Assembly (NCBI RefSeq): GCF_031326345.1
Contig: NZ_CP133671.1
Location: 3,038,001-3,102,000, forward strand
Direction: 5' to 3'
DNA from: Aureispira sp. CCB-E
GTDB taxonomy: Bacteria; Bacteroidota; Bacteroidia; Chitinophagales; Saprospiraceae
Length of the DNA stretch: 64,000 nt
A model generated the notes under the pieces. That model did no database searches. It saw only the letters and a list, made by a program, of their open reading frames with translations, and was not told the origin of the DNA. Each line of letters starts with the position of its first letter. The first letter of the stretch is position 1. Position numbers and translations under genes: made by a program. Shown here piece after piece: positions 45,271 to 54,870 of this stretch.

Positions 45271-45990
45271 TTACAAAACGGAAATAGTTAGACCTTTGTC
45301 AAAAATTTTCTTATTTCTTTTAATCTTTTTTGCTACGATTTGATTAAACCATATTATGTTTAGAAGCATTGAAAGGAAAAAAGCTGCTATCAAAACATAT
45401 CTATATTCATCTACTAAATACATATCGTATATTGCTGAGAGCATCATAAAAGTTTGAAACAGCATTCTAACCAATAAAAATGTCCAAAAATCTGCTTCTT
45501 CTAATACGGTATTAAATCTCTTATAAAGCTTTGGATAGCTTTTTAAAATACTCCTCAAAGAAACAAAAATACTAGAAAATTGAACTGCAACTATCCACAA
45601 CCATGTCGATGGAATATCGGCAGAAATAGCAAACTTTAAAATTACCAAACCAAAGGCTATATGATGAATGATTAGAGCCCAATTATAATTAGATTTAATC
45701 CTAAATTCTTCAATAGTTGAAAAAGAATAAAAAGAGACTATGACTAGAAGAAAATGAATGTGGGCTGAGCTTAAGTTGACCTCGCCATTCAAAGTTCCTC
45801 TGAAAAGCAAAATAGAAAGAGTTGTTGGTACTAAACAATAGAAAAATGCAGTGATTATTTTTAACTGTTGTGCTTTGTTTTGAGCAACAAAACCAAATGC
45901 ATTATAAAGAAAATACCAAACTAAAGTGTATGTAAAAACTAAGTATAGTTTTAGCTCTGTTAAGGATAAGGTATGGATTAGACTTGACAT
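45271..45990 (-). CDS. Multi-pass membrane protein, TLC-like
   Basis: The 239-residue product has about six to seven hydrophobic segments. A centrally placed YSFSTIEEFRIKSNYNWALIIHHIAFGLVI resembles the TLC-domain (TRAM/LAG1/CLN8-like) pattern with paired His inside a helix. TLC proteins are lipid- or ceramide-related in eukaryotes; bacterial versions are uncharacterised. The C-terminus is basic (KKIKRNKK). It is convergent with the PLP-enzyme gene. TLC assignment is tentative. Confidence 0.6.
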   Translation of the reverse strand: MSSLIHTLSLTELKLYLVFTYTLVWYFLYNAFGFVAQNKAQQLKIITAFFYCLVPTTLSILLFRGTLNGEVNLSSAHIHFLLVIVSFYSFSTIEEFRIKSNYNWALIIHHIAFGLVILKFAISADIPSTWLWIVAVQFSSIFVSLRSILKSYPKLYKRFNTVLEEADFWTFLLVRMLFQTFMMLSAIYDMYLVDEYRYVLIAAFFLSMLLNIIWFNQIVAKKIKRNKKIFDKGLTISVL

Positions 45991-46288
45991 GATTTTTATT
46001 TTTATTATATGTCGAAACTAAAACTTTATCCCCCTAAACTTAACAAGGAAAAACTCTTGGTAGTATGTATGATGATTCGGTGTAGCTATAACTTAATTTG
46101 ATCGTTTTTCGATACAACAGTAAGAAATTGATGTCTAACAGTTATTTTGATGTATGATAATGGTGCTTGTTTTTCTTATTTATTGAGAGGTTGTATATTG
46201 TTTTGTAATAATGTTGTAGATGTATATTAGTTATTCCAATTAATAAAAGTAAATACTGATTTTCAATTTTTAACCTAAACTCTAATTT

Positions 46289-46855
46289 ATGGGCTTGAAT
46301 TTAACTCTCAATTATCTAAAAAGTTCTGAAATTAAACCTGATGCATTGACTTTCTTCTTAGAAGTTCAAAAACAACTCGGTTTTAAAGGTCAAGTTGTAA
46401 GTGAAAAAGCAACTCTTGATGATGTAATGAGTACTCAACACCAGCATGAAGTGTATTTGTCGTTCTTATTTATAAATGAAAATCTAGTGATTAAATCTGA
46501 TTCAGATTTTTTAACTAAAAATCAAGCACTCTTTGTCTCTAAAAAACTTACATCTGCGGTCTTAAAAATAGAATATTCTGATACTGTAATGGTCCAAAGT
46601 TTTATGTACTTTGAAAAAGGAAATCTACTTCGGGAGCTTACTAGTGGATTTGATGCTATTGTTGAAGAAATGAAAGCGTACCAACATCTAATGCCACAAC
46701 CTATTCCTCAAAGTGCTTTAAAAGGTGATGTGAATGTAGGAAATCCGCTTTGGTTTGAAAAAAATGGTACGGATCCTGATATTCTCATGGAAACTTACGG
46801 AGTTTCAATGGAAGATATAGATGTAGAAGATTGGACAATTTGGGAAGTAAAATAA
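46289..46855 (+). CDS. Hypothetical protein
   Basis: The 188-residue product is acidic and looks cytoplasmic. It opens MGLNLTLNYLKSSEIKPDALTFFLEVQKQLGF, has a mid-part VYLSFLFINENLVIKSDSDF, and ends EDIDVEDWTIWEVK. No family is recognised. The promoter must lie in the ~300-base AT-rich gap upstream, where no clear element is seen. Confidence 0.65.
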   Translation: MGLNLTLNYLKSSEIKPDALTFFLEVQKQLGFKGQVVSEKATLDDVMSTQHQHEVYLSFLFINENLVIKSDSDFLTKNQALFVSKKLTSAVLKIEYSDTVMVQSFMYFEKGNLLRELTSGFDAIVEEMKAYQHLMPQPIPQSALKGDVNVGNPLWFEKNGTDPDILMETYGVSMEDIDVEDWTIWEVK

Positions 46856-47127
46856 TTGCCCCAAAGGTATACCACAGTTATCTTGTATACTCCTATATTA
46901 AAAAGCCGAAGAAACTTCATTATATATGTTTGTTTTAAAGGGATGTTATATAGCAAGAGTAGCGTCTTGGTTATTAAGTTTTTGTGGAGGTATAAGTGAG
47001 TTCTTATCGTGGCTTTTATTCTGTGTTTTATTTCTATTATGTATATTGGAGCGTTATTACGTTTGTATGTACTAGTTTAGAGGTATATACAAGTAAGTTG
47101 TGTAGTATTAAAATAGATATTCAAAAA

Positions 47128-48129
47128 ATGAGACTTTTATACTTAATCATTTTCCTTTTTTTTATAAATAATTTCGTTTTTGGGCAACATGATTTTTTGT
47201 CCAATATGGACTTATATCGGTATGAGCACAATAGTTTAGGGGCAATCGAAGTTGGTGTATTTAAAGCTGAAAATAAGGGCAAAAAACCTTTGGTTTTAGT
47301 TTTGGGAGGTTCTGGATTAGAACCAACTTTCAAATATAATCTTGAAGATAAGCAAGTTTATTGTTCTGGCTTTTGGGGATTTACAAAATTTAAAGAAGAG
47401 TACCATATTGCTTATATTAATAAAGGTGGAATCCCTTTATTCGATTCAATTCCCAATAACAATTCCAAATATCCAATAGATAGTATTACAATTAAGCAGA
47501 ACACTTTAGATTGGAGAGCTGAATCAGCTTCCTATGCAATAAGTAAATTACAGAAGGCGTTAAAACCAACTAAAATTTATGTAGTTGGGCATTCTCAAGG
47601 CGGACAAGTTGCACCTAAGGTGGCTGTATTAAACAAAAGTGTAGACAAAGTAGTTGTTATGTCTGCTAATGCTTTAGACCATATTTATGACCGAATTCTG
47701 ATTGCTCGTCAAAAAGCGGCAAATCATTTGATGACACAGGAAGAAGCTCAATATGTAGTTGATAGTCTGTTTAGGGTGCAAAAGGAAATTTATCAAAATC
47801 CCCAAAGTACTGAAAAAGAATTTTGGGGAGAAACCTATAACAAATGGTACAGCTACTCCAAAACAACACCTTTGGAAAATATGCTTTCCTTAGATATTCC
47901 AATTTTATTAATTGCATCAGGTAGAGATATTGATGGTTCTTATATTGGAAATACAGATTATGCAATGCTCGAATTTATAAGAAAAGGCAAAAATAATCTG
48001 ACTTATAAAGTCTATCCCAATTATGACCATATTTATATGGAAACACAATGGAAATTAGGAGAAGAGATAGGACTTGGTTTTAAAGCTAATAAAGTAATTA
48101 AAGATGTTTTTGACTGGGTGAAAAAATGA
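47128..48129 (+). CDS. Secreted alpha/beta hydrolase
   Basis: The frame opens at GTG 46996, but ATG 47128 starts a signal peptide (MRLLYLIIFLFFINNFVFGQ), so that is chosen (333 residues). The alpha/beta hydrolase features are oxyanion-strand LVLVLGGSGLEP (about 54-65), nucleophile VVGHSQGGQVAP (Ser near 156), a late Asp (GRDIDGS near 272) and catalytic His in NYDHIYM (about 305). It resembles acyl-CoA thioesterase/dienelactone-type secreted esterases; the substrate is unknown. It is not clearly part of an operon. Confidence 0.75.
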   Translation: MRLLYLIIFLFFINNFVFGQHDFLSNMDLYRYEHNSLGAIEVGVFKAENKGKKPLVLVLGGSGLEPTFKYNLEDKQVYCSGFWGFTKFKEEYHIAYINKGGIPLFDSIPNNNSKYPIDSITIKQNTLDWRAESASYAISKLQKALKPTKIYVVGHSQGGQVAPKVAVLNKSVDKVVVMSANALDHIYDRILIARQKAANHLMTQEEAQYVVDSLFRVQKEIYQNPQSTEKEFWGETYNKWYSYSKTTPLENMLSLDIPILLIASGRDIDGSYIGNTDYAMLEFIRKGKNNLTYKVYPNYDHIYMETQWKLGEEIGLGFKANKVIKDVFDWVKK

Positions 48130-48245
48130 TGTTATGATTGGATGAGGCGTCAAATGAAGAGACGAATTGACAATTTATCAACTGAATAGAAGTTCAACTT
48201 ACAAAAGATATAATATGTGAAGAACGAAAGCTAAAATTAAAATTT

Positions 48246-48641
48246 ATGTGGAGCCCGTATCATTTTTTATATAAAATCCGAAAAGACCAATTGTACTCAG
48301 ATTCGATAGAGACATTTGATCTAAAAGGTATATTGAATACTTTTGATGAAATTATTTCAATAGGAGAACTCTATTATAGAAATAGAAAACAATATCCTTG
48401 TATATCAATTTTAATTGTAAGCTCTGATAATGGTAACTTCACTGTTAAAGATCATAAAACTACATTCAAGGAAATAAATCTGATTGAGATTCAGACGTCT
48501 AAAGATAAAGATTTGAAAGATTGGTATTTGAATTTTATGACTAAAATAGCTCAAAAGTTAAATTGGGAGTTGATTCTTTCTGAAGATGACTACGGAAATG
48601 AAGACATTCTAATCTGGAAGAGTGGAGAAAACAGTATCTAA
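48246..48641 (+). CDS. Hypothetical protein
   Basis: The 131-residue product looks cytoplasmic with alternating beta/alpha pattern (CISILIVSSDNGNFTVKDHKTTFKEINLIEIQTS ... WELILSEDDYGNEDILIW). No family is recognised. Confidence 0.65.
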   Translation: MWSPYHFLYKIRKDQLYSDSIETFDLKGILNTFDEIISIGELYYRNRKQYPCISILIVSSDNGNFTVKDHKTTFKEINLIEIQTSKDKDLKDWYLNFMTKIAQKLNWELILSEDDYGNEDILIWKSGENSI

Positions 48642-48672
48642 AAGTGTATTTTTTTAATAGACGAGGGTCGAC

Positions 48673-48977
48673 ATGAATGAAAATTGGTTTAAATTGTTAG
48701 AAAAATATGAAAGAGGAGACTTTATTGAAGGAGTTGTTATTGTATTGCCCATGCATCCTTTGGAGTTTTTCTCAATTTAAATGCTCCTCCTGTTCTTGGG
48801 CTTATAAGAATAGTTAGTTTTACTGATAAAGAACGGATGACTGTTGATCTATTTCCTAAAATAGGCACTAAATTAAAAGGCATAATCACTGATTTCAATG
48901 AAGACAACCTACAAGTAAATATTAGTGTAAAACCTAGTGATTTTGAAAGATTTAAAAAGATAGCTTATAATAATTAG
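48673..48977 (+). pseudogene. Frameshifted small S1-like domain protein
   Basis: From the ATG, MNENWFKLLEKYERGDFIEGVVIVLPMHP reads to a premature TAA at 48777-48779. One frame over, the sequence continues FGVFLNLNAPPVLGLIRIVSFTDKERMTVDLFPKIGTKLKGIITDFNEDNLQVNISVKPSDFERF and ends at TAG 48975-48977. Together they read as one S1-like OB-fold protein of about 100 residues (GDxxxGxV...PFGVFL...GLI...SVKPS). Restoring one T in the CCTTTGGAG run (to CCTTTTGGAG) would repair it. This may be a true frameshift or a sequencing error. Confidence 0.7.
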
Positions 48978-49050
48978 TAGTCAGAAGTAAGTGCGGAGGA
49001 AAATTTTGCTAATTTTGCCGTGTTGTTATGGGCAATTCAAGCTAAATAGA

Positions 49051-49671
49051 ATGTTGAAATATCTAGTTCTAATTTATATTGTTATTTTCTTTGCAGGATT
49101 AATAAGTTGTGAAATTCCAAACCCTAATTTTAATCCTTTTATAGAAGATCATCCTGATTTAAGTGTCGAAAAAATATTAAATGATACAACACTCAAAATG
49201 GAAGGGGATTGTATGGCTTTTAGGTATTCGAAAAATTTTGGGGCATACAATATCTTTTATATAATTTATAGTCTTCCAGATGAAATAAGAATTGAAGGGA
49301 AAGGTTTAGAAATTCCATTAAAAAAAGGACTCCTTATTTTGCAAGATGATCTTTCTAAAGGGGTTATAAACAGAGCTCTAAAAATAGATTCGATTTTAAG
49401 AAATGTTGAAATAGATTCATTTAAAGTTAATTCAATTCTAAATATCTATGGATTAACCAAAACGAAAGAAATGGTTTTAGAAGATACATTGTGGGATATA
49501 CAATTGAAAAAGTACTACTGGCTTTATAAAAACTTACTAGGGGATGAATATCTATTTGAAAAAGTACTAGATGTACAATGGTTATCAGAGGTAAAGGGGA
49601 TTGGAACACTTAAAATCGTTTACGATTCAAGACTTCAATATGAAACCAATAAAATAAAGGAGAATTACTAG
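49051..49671 (+). CDS. Lipoprotein of unknown function
   Basis: The frame opens at 48991, but the ATG at 49051 starts a lipoprotein signal (MLKYLVLIYIVIFFAGLISC), so it is preferred (206 residues). The mature part has about 60 residues of mixed structure, then a long helical region (SKGVINRALKIDSILRNVEIDSFKVNSILNIYG). No domain is recognised. It is followed 45 bases later by a secreted-protein gene. Confidence 0.7.
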   Translation: MLKYLVLIYIVIFFAGLISCEIPNPNFNPFIEDHPDLSVEKILNDTTLKMEGDCMAFRYSKNFGAYNIFYIIYSLPDEIRIEGKGLEIPLKKGLLILQDDLSKGVINRALKIDSILRNVEIDSFKVNSILNIYGLTKTKEMVLEDTLWDIQLKKYYWLYKNLLGDEYLFEKVLDVQWLSEVKGIGTLKIVYDSRLQYETNKIKENY

Positions 49672-49716
49672 AAACTTGTATATAATAGTACAATACAACA
49701 ATAATAAACTTATAAA

Positions 49717-50202
49717 ATGAGGAATCTAAACGGTCTATTCTTAATTGTCTGTTTGTTATTTTCGTTAGGTGGCTTTGCTCAAAAGAATATTAAAGTTGAC
49801 TTTTTAGGGCAAAAAATCAAGGCAAATCTAATTTGCATAGCTTCTCAACCAACTATAGAAGAATCGGATGCACAAGCTGTGTTTAATATCAATGAAACTC
49901 TGATGGGAGCTATAAGAGAAGCTCAATTTTTGGACATAAACATCATGATGTCTAAAGATACCATTAAAAGTGATTATTTAGTGTTTGTTATTGAAGTCGA
50001 TCAAGCTCAAAAATTAACCCTTGAAATGTTTGATGATGGAAGTTTTGTTATGGTTGCAGATTGTACATTTTCTGTAAATACTGGTGGGAATTTTCTAGCT
50101 GTAGATGTAAAAAATATAAATAAGGGAGTATATAATTTTCGACTTAAAGATGAAGAAGGTAGCGAAGTAAACAAAAGGGTTGTTCTATCTAAAAAAAGCT
50201 AG
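49717..50202 (+). CDS. Small secreted protein
   Basis: The 161-residue product has a signal peptide (MRNLNGLFLIVCLLFSLGGFAQ). Its last ~60 residues (AVDVKNINKGVYNFRLKDEEGSEVNKRVVLSKKS) resemble the beta-strand pattern GVYxxxLxDxxGxxxxKRVVLxK of short secretion C-terminal domains. No NP-type motif is seen, so T9SS export is only possible, not shown. Confidence 0.65.
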   Translation: MRNLNGLFLIVCLLFSLGGFAQKNIKVDFLGQKIKANLICIASQPTIEESDAQAVFNINETLMGAIREAQFLDINIMMSKDTIKSDYLVFVIEVDQAQKLTLEMFDDGSFVMVADCTFSVNTGGNFLAVDVKNINKGVYNFRLKDEEGSEVNKRVVLSKKS

Positions 50203-50370
50203 AAGAGGCATTAATAAAGATAATCAAGGAGATAAAATTGAAACAGTCTTTAAAATAATGCATGCGGTAGTAAGAAACTAGTTTCTTGTGGTTGTTTTTA
50301 CATGGGGAGTCTTAAGCAGTTTTTAACTCTATCGATTATGCTTAAATAAAAATGAAATAGCATATTTATA

Positions 50371-50733
50371 ATGAAAAGAAGACTTAAAAATATATTTATA
50401 CTACACGAATACATTGACGATTCTCAAGATGTAATGCAAAAGTATTCAAAAAAAGTGTATAAATATATGTACACCTCTCCAGTAATTGCTCTTGAAGGTT
50501 TAGGAACAAGTGCAGTAAGAACAGATGGCGTTTGGACTTGGAGTGATTCTATTGTGGAGTCTTATAAAGGTGGAAAAATTTGTTTGCCTAAAGAATTTGT
50601 AGATCATGTTAATACACACTTGTTTTCTTATCCATTATGGTTCGCTTTCAAGGAATATATTCTTAGATATAACCTTAGGGATGAGGTAAATCTTCTGATC
50701 AATGAAAAAATTGAGCAAAACCAAAACAAGTAA
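50371..50733 (+). CDS. Hypothetical protein
   Basis: The 120-residue product looks cytoplasmic and basic at the start. Aromatic-rich sequence (RTDGVWTWSDSIVESYKGGKICLPKEF) leads to a helical end (FKEYILRYNLRDEVNLLINEKIEQNQNK). No family is recognised. It is the last orphan before the IS element, which begins 38 bases after its stop. Confidence 0.6.
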   Translation: MKRRLKNIFILHEYIDDSQDVMQKYSKKVYKYMYTSPVIALEGLGTSAVRTDGVWTWSDSIVESYKGGKICLPKEFVDHVNTHLFSYPLWFAFKEYILRYNLRDEVNLLINEKIEQNQNK

Positions 50734-50770
50734 AATAAGAGAAGCATTGAAAAATTCACCTCTAAATTAG

Positions 50771-52193
50771 CCAGCAATTCTAACGATGTAAGAAAATATA
50801 TTAAATAATAATAATATCAAATAGCTATTCTAATTGAGGTCGAATATTGACCTTTCTAGCGATTATTTGATAGATTAAGTTCATTGAAATAGTAGGAATA
50901 AAATCAAAGAGTACTCGAACTTTCTGCCTTAAATTACGCAATGTTTTTGCTTCTTTTAAGGCTTGTTCAAAACTTTCATCAACAGCCCTTGTAATCTGGT
51001 CAACAAAAAATGCTAATAGCATAATCAAAGCAAATACTGTTGACAAGTAGAATTTTCCATGACCATAATTATGTTCCAAATTGTAGTCTTGATTCTTCAA
51101 GGTGTTAAATGTCTCATTTTCAATTTTCCAACCTGCTCTTCCAGCTGTGGCAATAGATGAAACATTTGATTTAGTCAAAGTTAGGTTGGTAATCCACTTA
51201 TTGGAATAAACCACTTTATCTTTTTCTAAATCATATTCTTCGTATTCTAAATAGTTTACGATAATATCTTGGTTTGCGCCATTTAGAATGAGGTTAGATG
51301 CCCACCTGTATCGACACAGAGTCTTTTCATTTTTCTGGTATTGACACTGATGCAAACTATCCTTTTTTCTAAGTTGCTTAACTTGTTCCAAAACATATCC
51401 TTCCTTGATTACTATGATGTAATCCATTTGGATATCTTGTGCTTGAAGTGCTTTAATAGTTGGACCATCAGCATATAAAGCATCTAAAAGAATTAAGATC
51501 TTTTCTTTTGGCAGTATGCTGCGTAAATGTGGAAATAATCGTTTACATGCCTTTCGTTCACAATCATTCTTTTTTGAACCATCCTGCCGCGTTATTGCTT
51601 CTCCAAAAACAGGAAAAACGGTCTTGAAATTAGGATGAACTACACTCGCTGCTAACAATTGGTGATGATGTTCTATTGTACCATTTTTTCTTTTCTTTGT
51701 TAAACATTGAGAACAACCAATCTTATTGGAAGAAAATGTACCTGTGGCATCAACACTTACTAGCAAATGTTGGTCTAAGTATCTTCTACTTTCGAGTATT
51801 TTGAGCCTTTCCAAATGTTCAAAGATTGTTTTAAAAGTAGGTTGAAAAACAGATGGTTGGACAGCATCTAAAATTTTTCGCATCCCATTATCTGTTGGAA
51901 GCTTACTAATTTTAAAGACTTGTTCTAAATTGTCCTTACGATGAATGGCATTATCTATAAAACTCAATAATGATGGATCTTTTAGACCAAACATAGCAAA
52001 TGCTCCCATTAAACAATCATGTAGCAAATATTCTGTATGTCCTTTTCGATGGTCTGGAACTTGGTGAAACTCTTTGGATACTATTTCTACTAATTTGTCG
52101 TACATCGTTTACTTTTTAGTAAATGTACGTTCCTTTTTCAATGAACTTAAATCTTATTTTATCATATAATTCTGTTTATCGTTAGAATTGCTG
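50771..52193 (-). mobile_element. Complete insertion sequence (~1.42 kb)
   Basis: The ends CAGCAATTCTAACGAT (50772-50787) and ATCGTTAGAATTGCTG (52178-52193) are perfect 16-bp inverted repeats. They are flanked by AATTAG on both sides (50765-50770 and 52194-52199), a probable 6-bp target duplication. The left end carries one extra C, so the exact outer base is uncertain by one. The transposase ORF fills it. It looks intact and recent. Family: DDE superfamily with IS4-like features. Confidence 0.85.
50825..52105 (-). CDS. DDE transposase of the insertion sequence
   Basis: The 426-residue product carries the DDE triad layout: VSVDATGTFSS (first Asp near 118), ILLDALYADGP (second Asp near 208) and GWKIENETFNTLKNQDYNLEHNYGHG (Glu near 328) near the C-terminus. 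The N-terminus has a helical DNA-binding-like segment, and the total length suits an IS4-superfamily enzyme. The ORF is uninterrupted, so the element could be active. ISNCY or IS1380 relationships cannot be excluded without a search. Confidence 0.85.
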   Translation of the reverse strand: MYDKLVEIVSKEFHQVPDHRKGHTEYLLHDCLMGAFAMFGLKDPSLLSFIDNAIHRKDNLEQVFKISKLPTDNGMRKILDAVQPSVFQPTFKTIFEHLERLKILESRRYLDQHLLVSVDATGTFSSNKIGCSQCLTKKRKNGTIEHHHQLLAASVVHPNFKTVFPVFGEAITRQDGSKKNDCERKACKRLFPHLRSILPKEKILILLDALYADGPTIKALQAQDIQMDYIIVIKEGYVLEQVKQLRKKDSLHQCQYQKNEKTLCRYRWASNLILNGANQDIIVNYLEYEEYDLEKDKVVYSNKWITNLTLTKSNVSSIATAGRAGWKIENETFNTLKNQDYNLEHNYGHGKFYLSTVFALIMLLAFFVDQITRAVDESFEQALKEAKTLRNLRQKVRVLFDFIPTISMNLIYQIIARKVNIRPQLE

Positions 52194-52353
52194 AATTAGA
52201 TATTGAACTAGTATTGAATTTTAATGTATTAAGTTTTTTTTTTGTGTAAAGTGTAGATAATCAGATTTTAAAGTGATTTTGATCATTGTGTTTTTTAAAA
52301 TTATCTATTAGTTTTATATTTATATAATAACAGTTAAATATAAAAATATAATC

Positions 52354-54846
52354 ATGAAACGACTACTCAAATTGAATACTACCTCAGTGTTACTATTATG
52401 TTTATTATTTAGTATTAGTTTAAAATCGCAAACTTATGATGTGAAACCTCCTAAGTGGAAAAGTTTGGATCAAATATCCAAATCTTTGAAAACTACACAG
52501 CTTGAGCTAAAAGAATCCGTTTATTTACCCTCTGGAAGAATTAAAAAAATTTCCTCTATTTCTGTTCTAAGTGTTACTTCTAATGTAATTACAGCTATCA
52601 TGTGTTCTGATGATTCAAAATGGTTTAAAGTAGAAATAGAAATAGGTGACACGGAAGAAATTAATAGATTTGAGATACTGAGAGAGGGAATTTTAGTTGA
52701 TAAATTAAATAATGAGATAGGTGGAGTAGAAGGAACAGCTATCTACGATGGATATTTTTATGTTTCCTTAGATAATGATATAAAAAACAAACAGCAAAAC
52801 TATATATTCAAATATGACTTGGATGACTTGGATAAAATAAAAAGCAGTTGGAAGTTTGAAGAGAAAATTAAGCTAGTAGATGAAAAATATTTCCCTACCG
52901 CAGATGCTTATAAGAATGCTGGGTTAGAAGCTCTGGCAGTAACAGATGATGGAAAATTATTTACAATTTATGAAAAAGGAAGTACTAACAAGAGATTAGC
53001 TTGGCTGAAAAATATTTATCAAAGAGAACAGGCTACTATAGAGTTGAAGTATATGGCTCAATATCCTGAGATAAAGGGAGCTGCAACATTATCGAATGGG
53101 AATATTGTTATTCTTGAAAAAGAATTTGATAAGTACGTAAAAAAGAATAAGGAAGTAAAAAAGACTCGGTTTAGTATTCATGAACTTGATCGAAAAACCT
53201 TAAATAAGGATACATATTTAATTACCAAGAAGTTATTGGAAACAAAATTCAGTCAAGATGATTTTGATAATTTTGAAGGAATTACTTCCTTTGTAATGAA
53301 TGAAAAAGAGTATCTATTAATTATCTCTGATGATAACGGGGATAGTAGTCAAAATACTCTGTTGTTTCTATTTAAACGAATAAATCCTAATGATGGAAAG
53401 ACAAAACCTAAAGTACCTAGAGTAGGAGTTGTAGAACCTGAAAAAGAGAAAGTTGTTGATCCTACATTAATTCCTTATCCTCAATTTAGTGGAAATAGAA
53501 GCTCTTTTAATACTTATGCAGATAAAAAAAATAGGCAAATTATTTATGATACTAAGTTAGGTGCCTCACTAACAAGAATAGATGAGAATGGTAACACCCA
53601 AAAGGCTCATGGAATACCTAGGCATGCAAATGTTTCTGTGGCAATAAGCCCTCTGACTTTAAGAGGTATTCTGAAAGAAGAGGTAAAATACTTTACGGTT
53701 AGTATTGAAGGAAAGGATCATTTATTTAAGAATAGTGTTCAGGATTTATACGAATTAACTTCCCCTCCAAGCGGAGATGTGGGCACCTCTACTGGAGATA
53801 GTCACGAGCCAGAATTGGAAAAATCTGTAGATAAAGCTTTATCTATGCTAGATATTCGAGGTACAGATGATGAGTTAAAAGAAGCACTTGAAGGAGTTGA
53901 AGCTAATTTGCCCCAAGATAAAAAAAGTTCATTTATAAGTGCAAAAGATGCATTTCTTAATGGAGCAAAAAACAGCCTTACAAAAGATAACTTAAGAGAA
54001 GAGCTAAAGAAAATAAAAAACAATGGCTTTGCTCAAGGTACTGTTAGAACTCAAAGCAATTTGGAAAACTATCTTAATAATGTTCTAAGGAGTTGGGATA
54101 AAGGAGATCAATATGTTCAATATTCTGAAATTGAAAGGCTAAAAGCTTATAGAGATACTTTAAGAAAAGCCATTCATGAATGGCAAATATCGGGAAATAG
54201 ATTGTCTTTAAAAGAAACTGAGGCATTTAATAAGGTAATGAATTGGTTACCCCAAGAGATATATCTAACAACCTTCTCGTCAATCGCACCAGATAAGGAT
54301 GAAATAGAAATTAAAATAAAAACCTTTGGGGAAGCGGGTGCAGCAACAAACGAATTTAAAATAGCCAAAAGGAAAGTTAGTACAGGTTTGGCTGTTAATA
54401 TAGGAACTTCTCTTTTCTTGACAGGATTTAGGTCAAGTGATGCTTATCTGAATGATTCTTTTCCGATCAATGATACCGTTATTGAGAGAAGAGTAATGAT
54501 TCCTACCAATGATCAACTTTCTGTAGGAATTGGTGCAAATGCAGAATTATCTTTTAGAACTCCTAGTATTGTTCGTCCAATGATAAGTTTGGGCTTTTTT
54601 GTTCCTTTGAATGAAAAAGTAAAACCCTTGGTTGCTATTGGTGGAGGTGTTACGGTAGGAACTCAAAAGGTAAAGATAAGTGCTTCTTTTGGTGCTGCTT
54701 TTGGAACAATGAATGTAATTAAGGAAGAATATTTGAATAAAAATGTATCTTCTACTATTCAGTTATCAGAAGTAACAGAAACCGTTTGGAATCATAGTTG
54801 GCAAATGGCAATAGGAATAAGTTATAATATTGTCGGAACAAATTAG
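52354..54846 (+). CDS. Secreted phytase-esterase-like protein with beta-rich C-terminus
   Basis: The 830-residue product has a signal peptide (MKRLLKLNTTSVLLLCLLFSISLKSQ). Residues ~95-350 resemble the esterase-like phytase domain: GGVEGTAIYDGYFYVSLDND (about 127-146), NAGLEALAVTDDGKLFTIYE (about 188-207) and DNFEGITSFVMNEKEYLLIISDDN (about 306-329). A Pro/Glu linker and a helical, charged middle follow (about 490-640). A final stretch (about 655-830) has alternating polar/nonpolar strands (GLAVNIGTSLFLTGF, LSVGIGANAELSF, VAIGGGVTVGT, WQMAIGISYNI), as in an outer-membrane barrel. It is likely an enzyme displayed through its own membrane domain; substrate unknown. It follows the IS and ends with a terminator. 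Confidence 0.7.
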   Translation: MKRLLKLNTTSVLLLCLLFSISLKSQTYDVKPPKWKSLDQISKSLKTTQLELKESVYLPSGRIKKISSISVLSVTSNVITAIMCSDDSKWFKVEIEIGDTEEINRFEILREGILVDKLNNEIGGVEGTAIYDGYFYVSLDNDIKNKQQNYIFKYDLDDLDKIKSSWKFEEKIKLVDEKYFPTADAYKNAGLEALAVTDDGKLFTIYEKGSTNKRLAWLKNIYQREQATIELKYMAQYPEIKGAATLSNGNIVILEKEFDKYVKKNKEVKKTRFSIHELDRKTLNKDTYLITKKLLETKFSQDDFDNFEGITSFVMNEKEYLLIISDDNGDSSQNTLLFLFKRINPNDGKTKPKVPRVGVVEPEKEKVVDPTLIPYPQFSGNRSSFNTYADKKNRQIIYDTKLGASLTRIDENGNTQKAHGIPRHANVSVAISPLTLRGILKEEVKYFTVSIEGKDHLFKNSVQDLYELTSPPSGDVGTSTGDSHEPELEKSVDKALSMLDIRGTDDELKEALEGVEANLPQDKKSSFISAKDAFLNGAKNSLTKDNLREELKKIKNNGFAQGTVRTQSNLENYLNNVLRSWDKGDQYVQYSEIERLKAYRDTLRKAIHEWQISGNRLSLKETEAFNKVMNWLPQEIYLTTFSSIAPDKDEIEIKIKTFGEAGAATNEFKIAKRKVSTGLAVNIGTSLFLTGFRSSDAYLNDSFPINDTVIERRVMIPTNDQLSVGIGANAELSFRTPSIVRPMISLGFFVPLNEKVKPLVAIGGGVTVGTQKVKISASFGAAFGTMNVIKEEYLNKNVSSTIQLSEVTETVWNHSWQMAIGISYNIVGTN

Positions 54847-54870
54847 ATACATGGAAGGTAGAATGAGTGA

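Noticed and set aside
46996-47127. Long N-terminal extension of the secreted hydrolase
   Set aside because: The signal peptide starts at 47128; the upstream codons encode an unlikely aromatic-rich piece.
50272-50287. Perfect 16-bp palindrome AAGAAACTAGTTTCTT
   Set aside because: It has no T-run beside it and no loop, and it lies between two orphan genes on the same strand; a regulator site is possible but unsupported.
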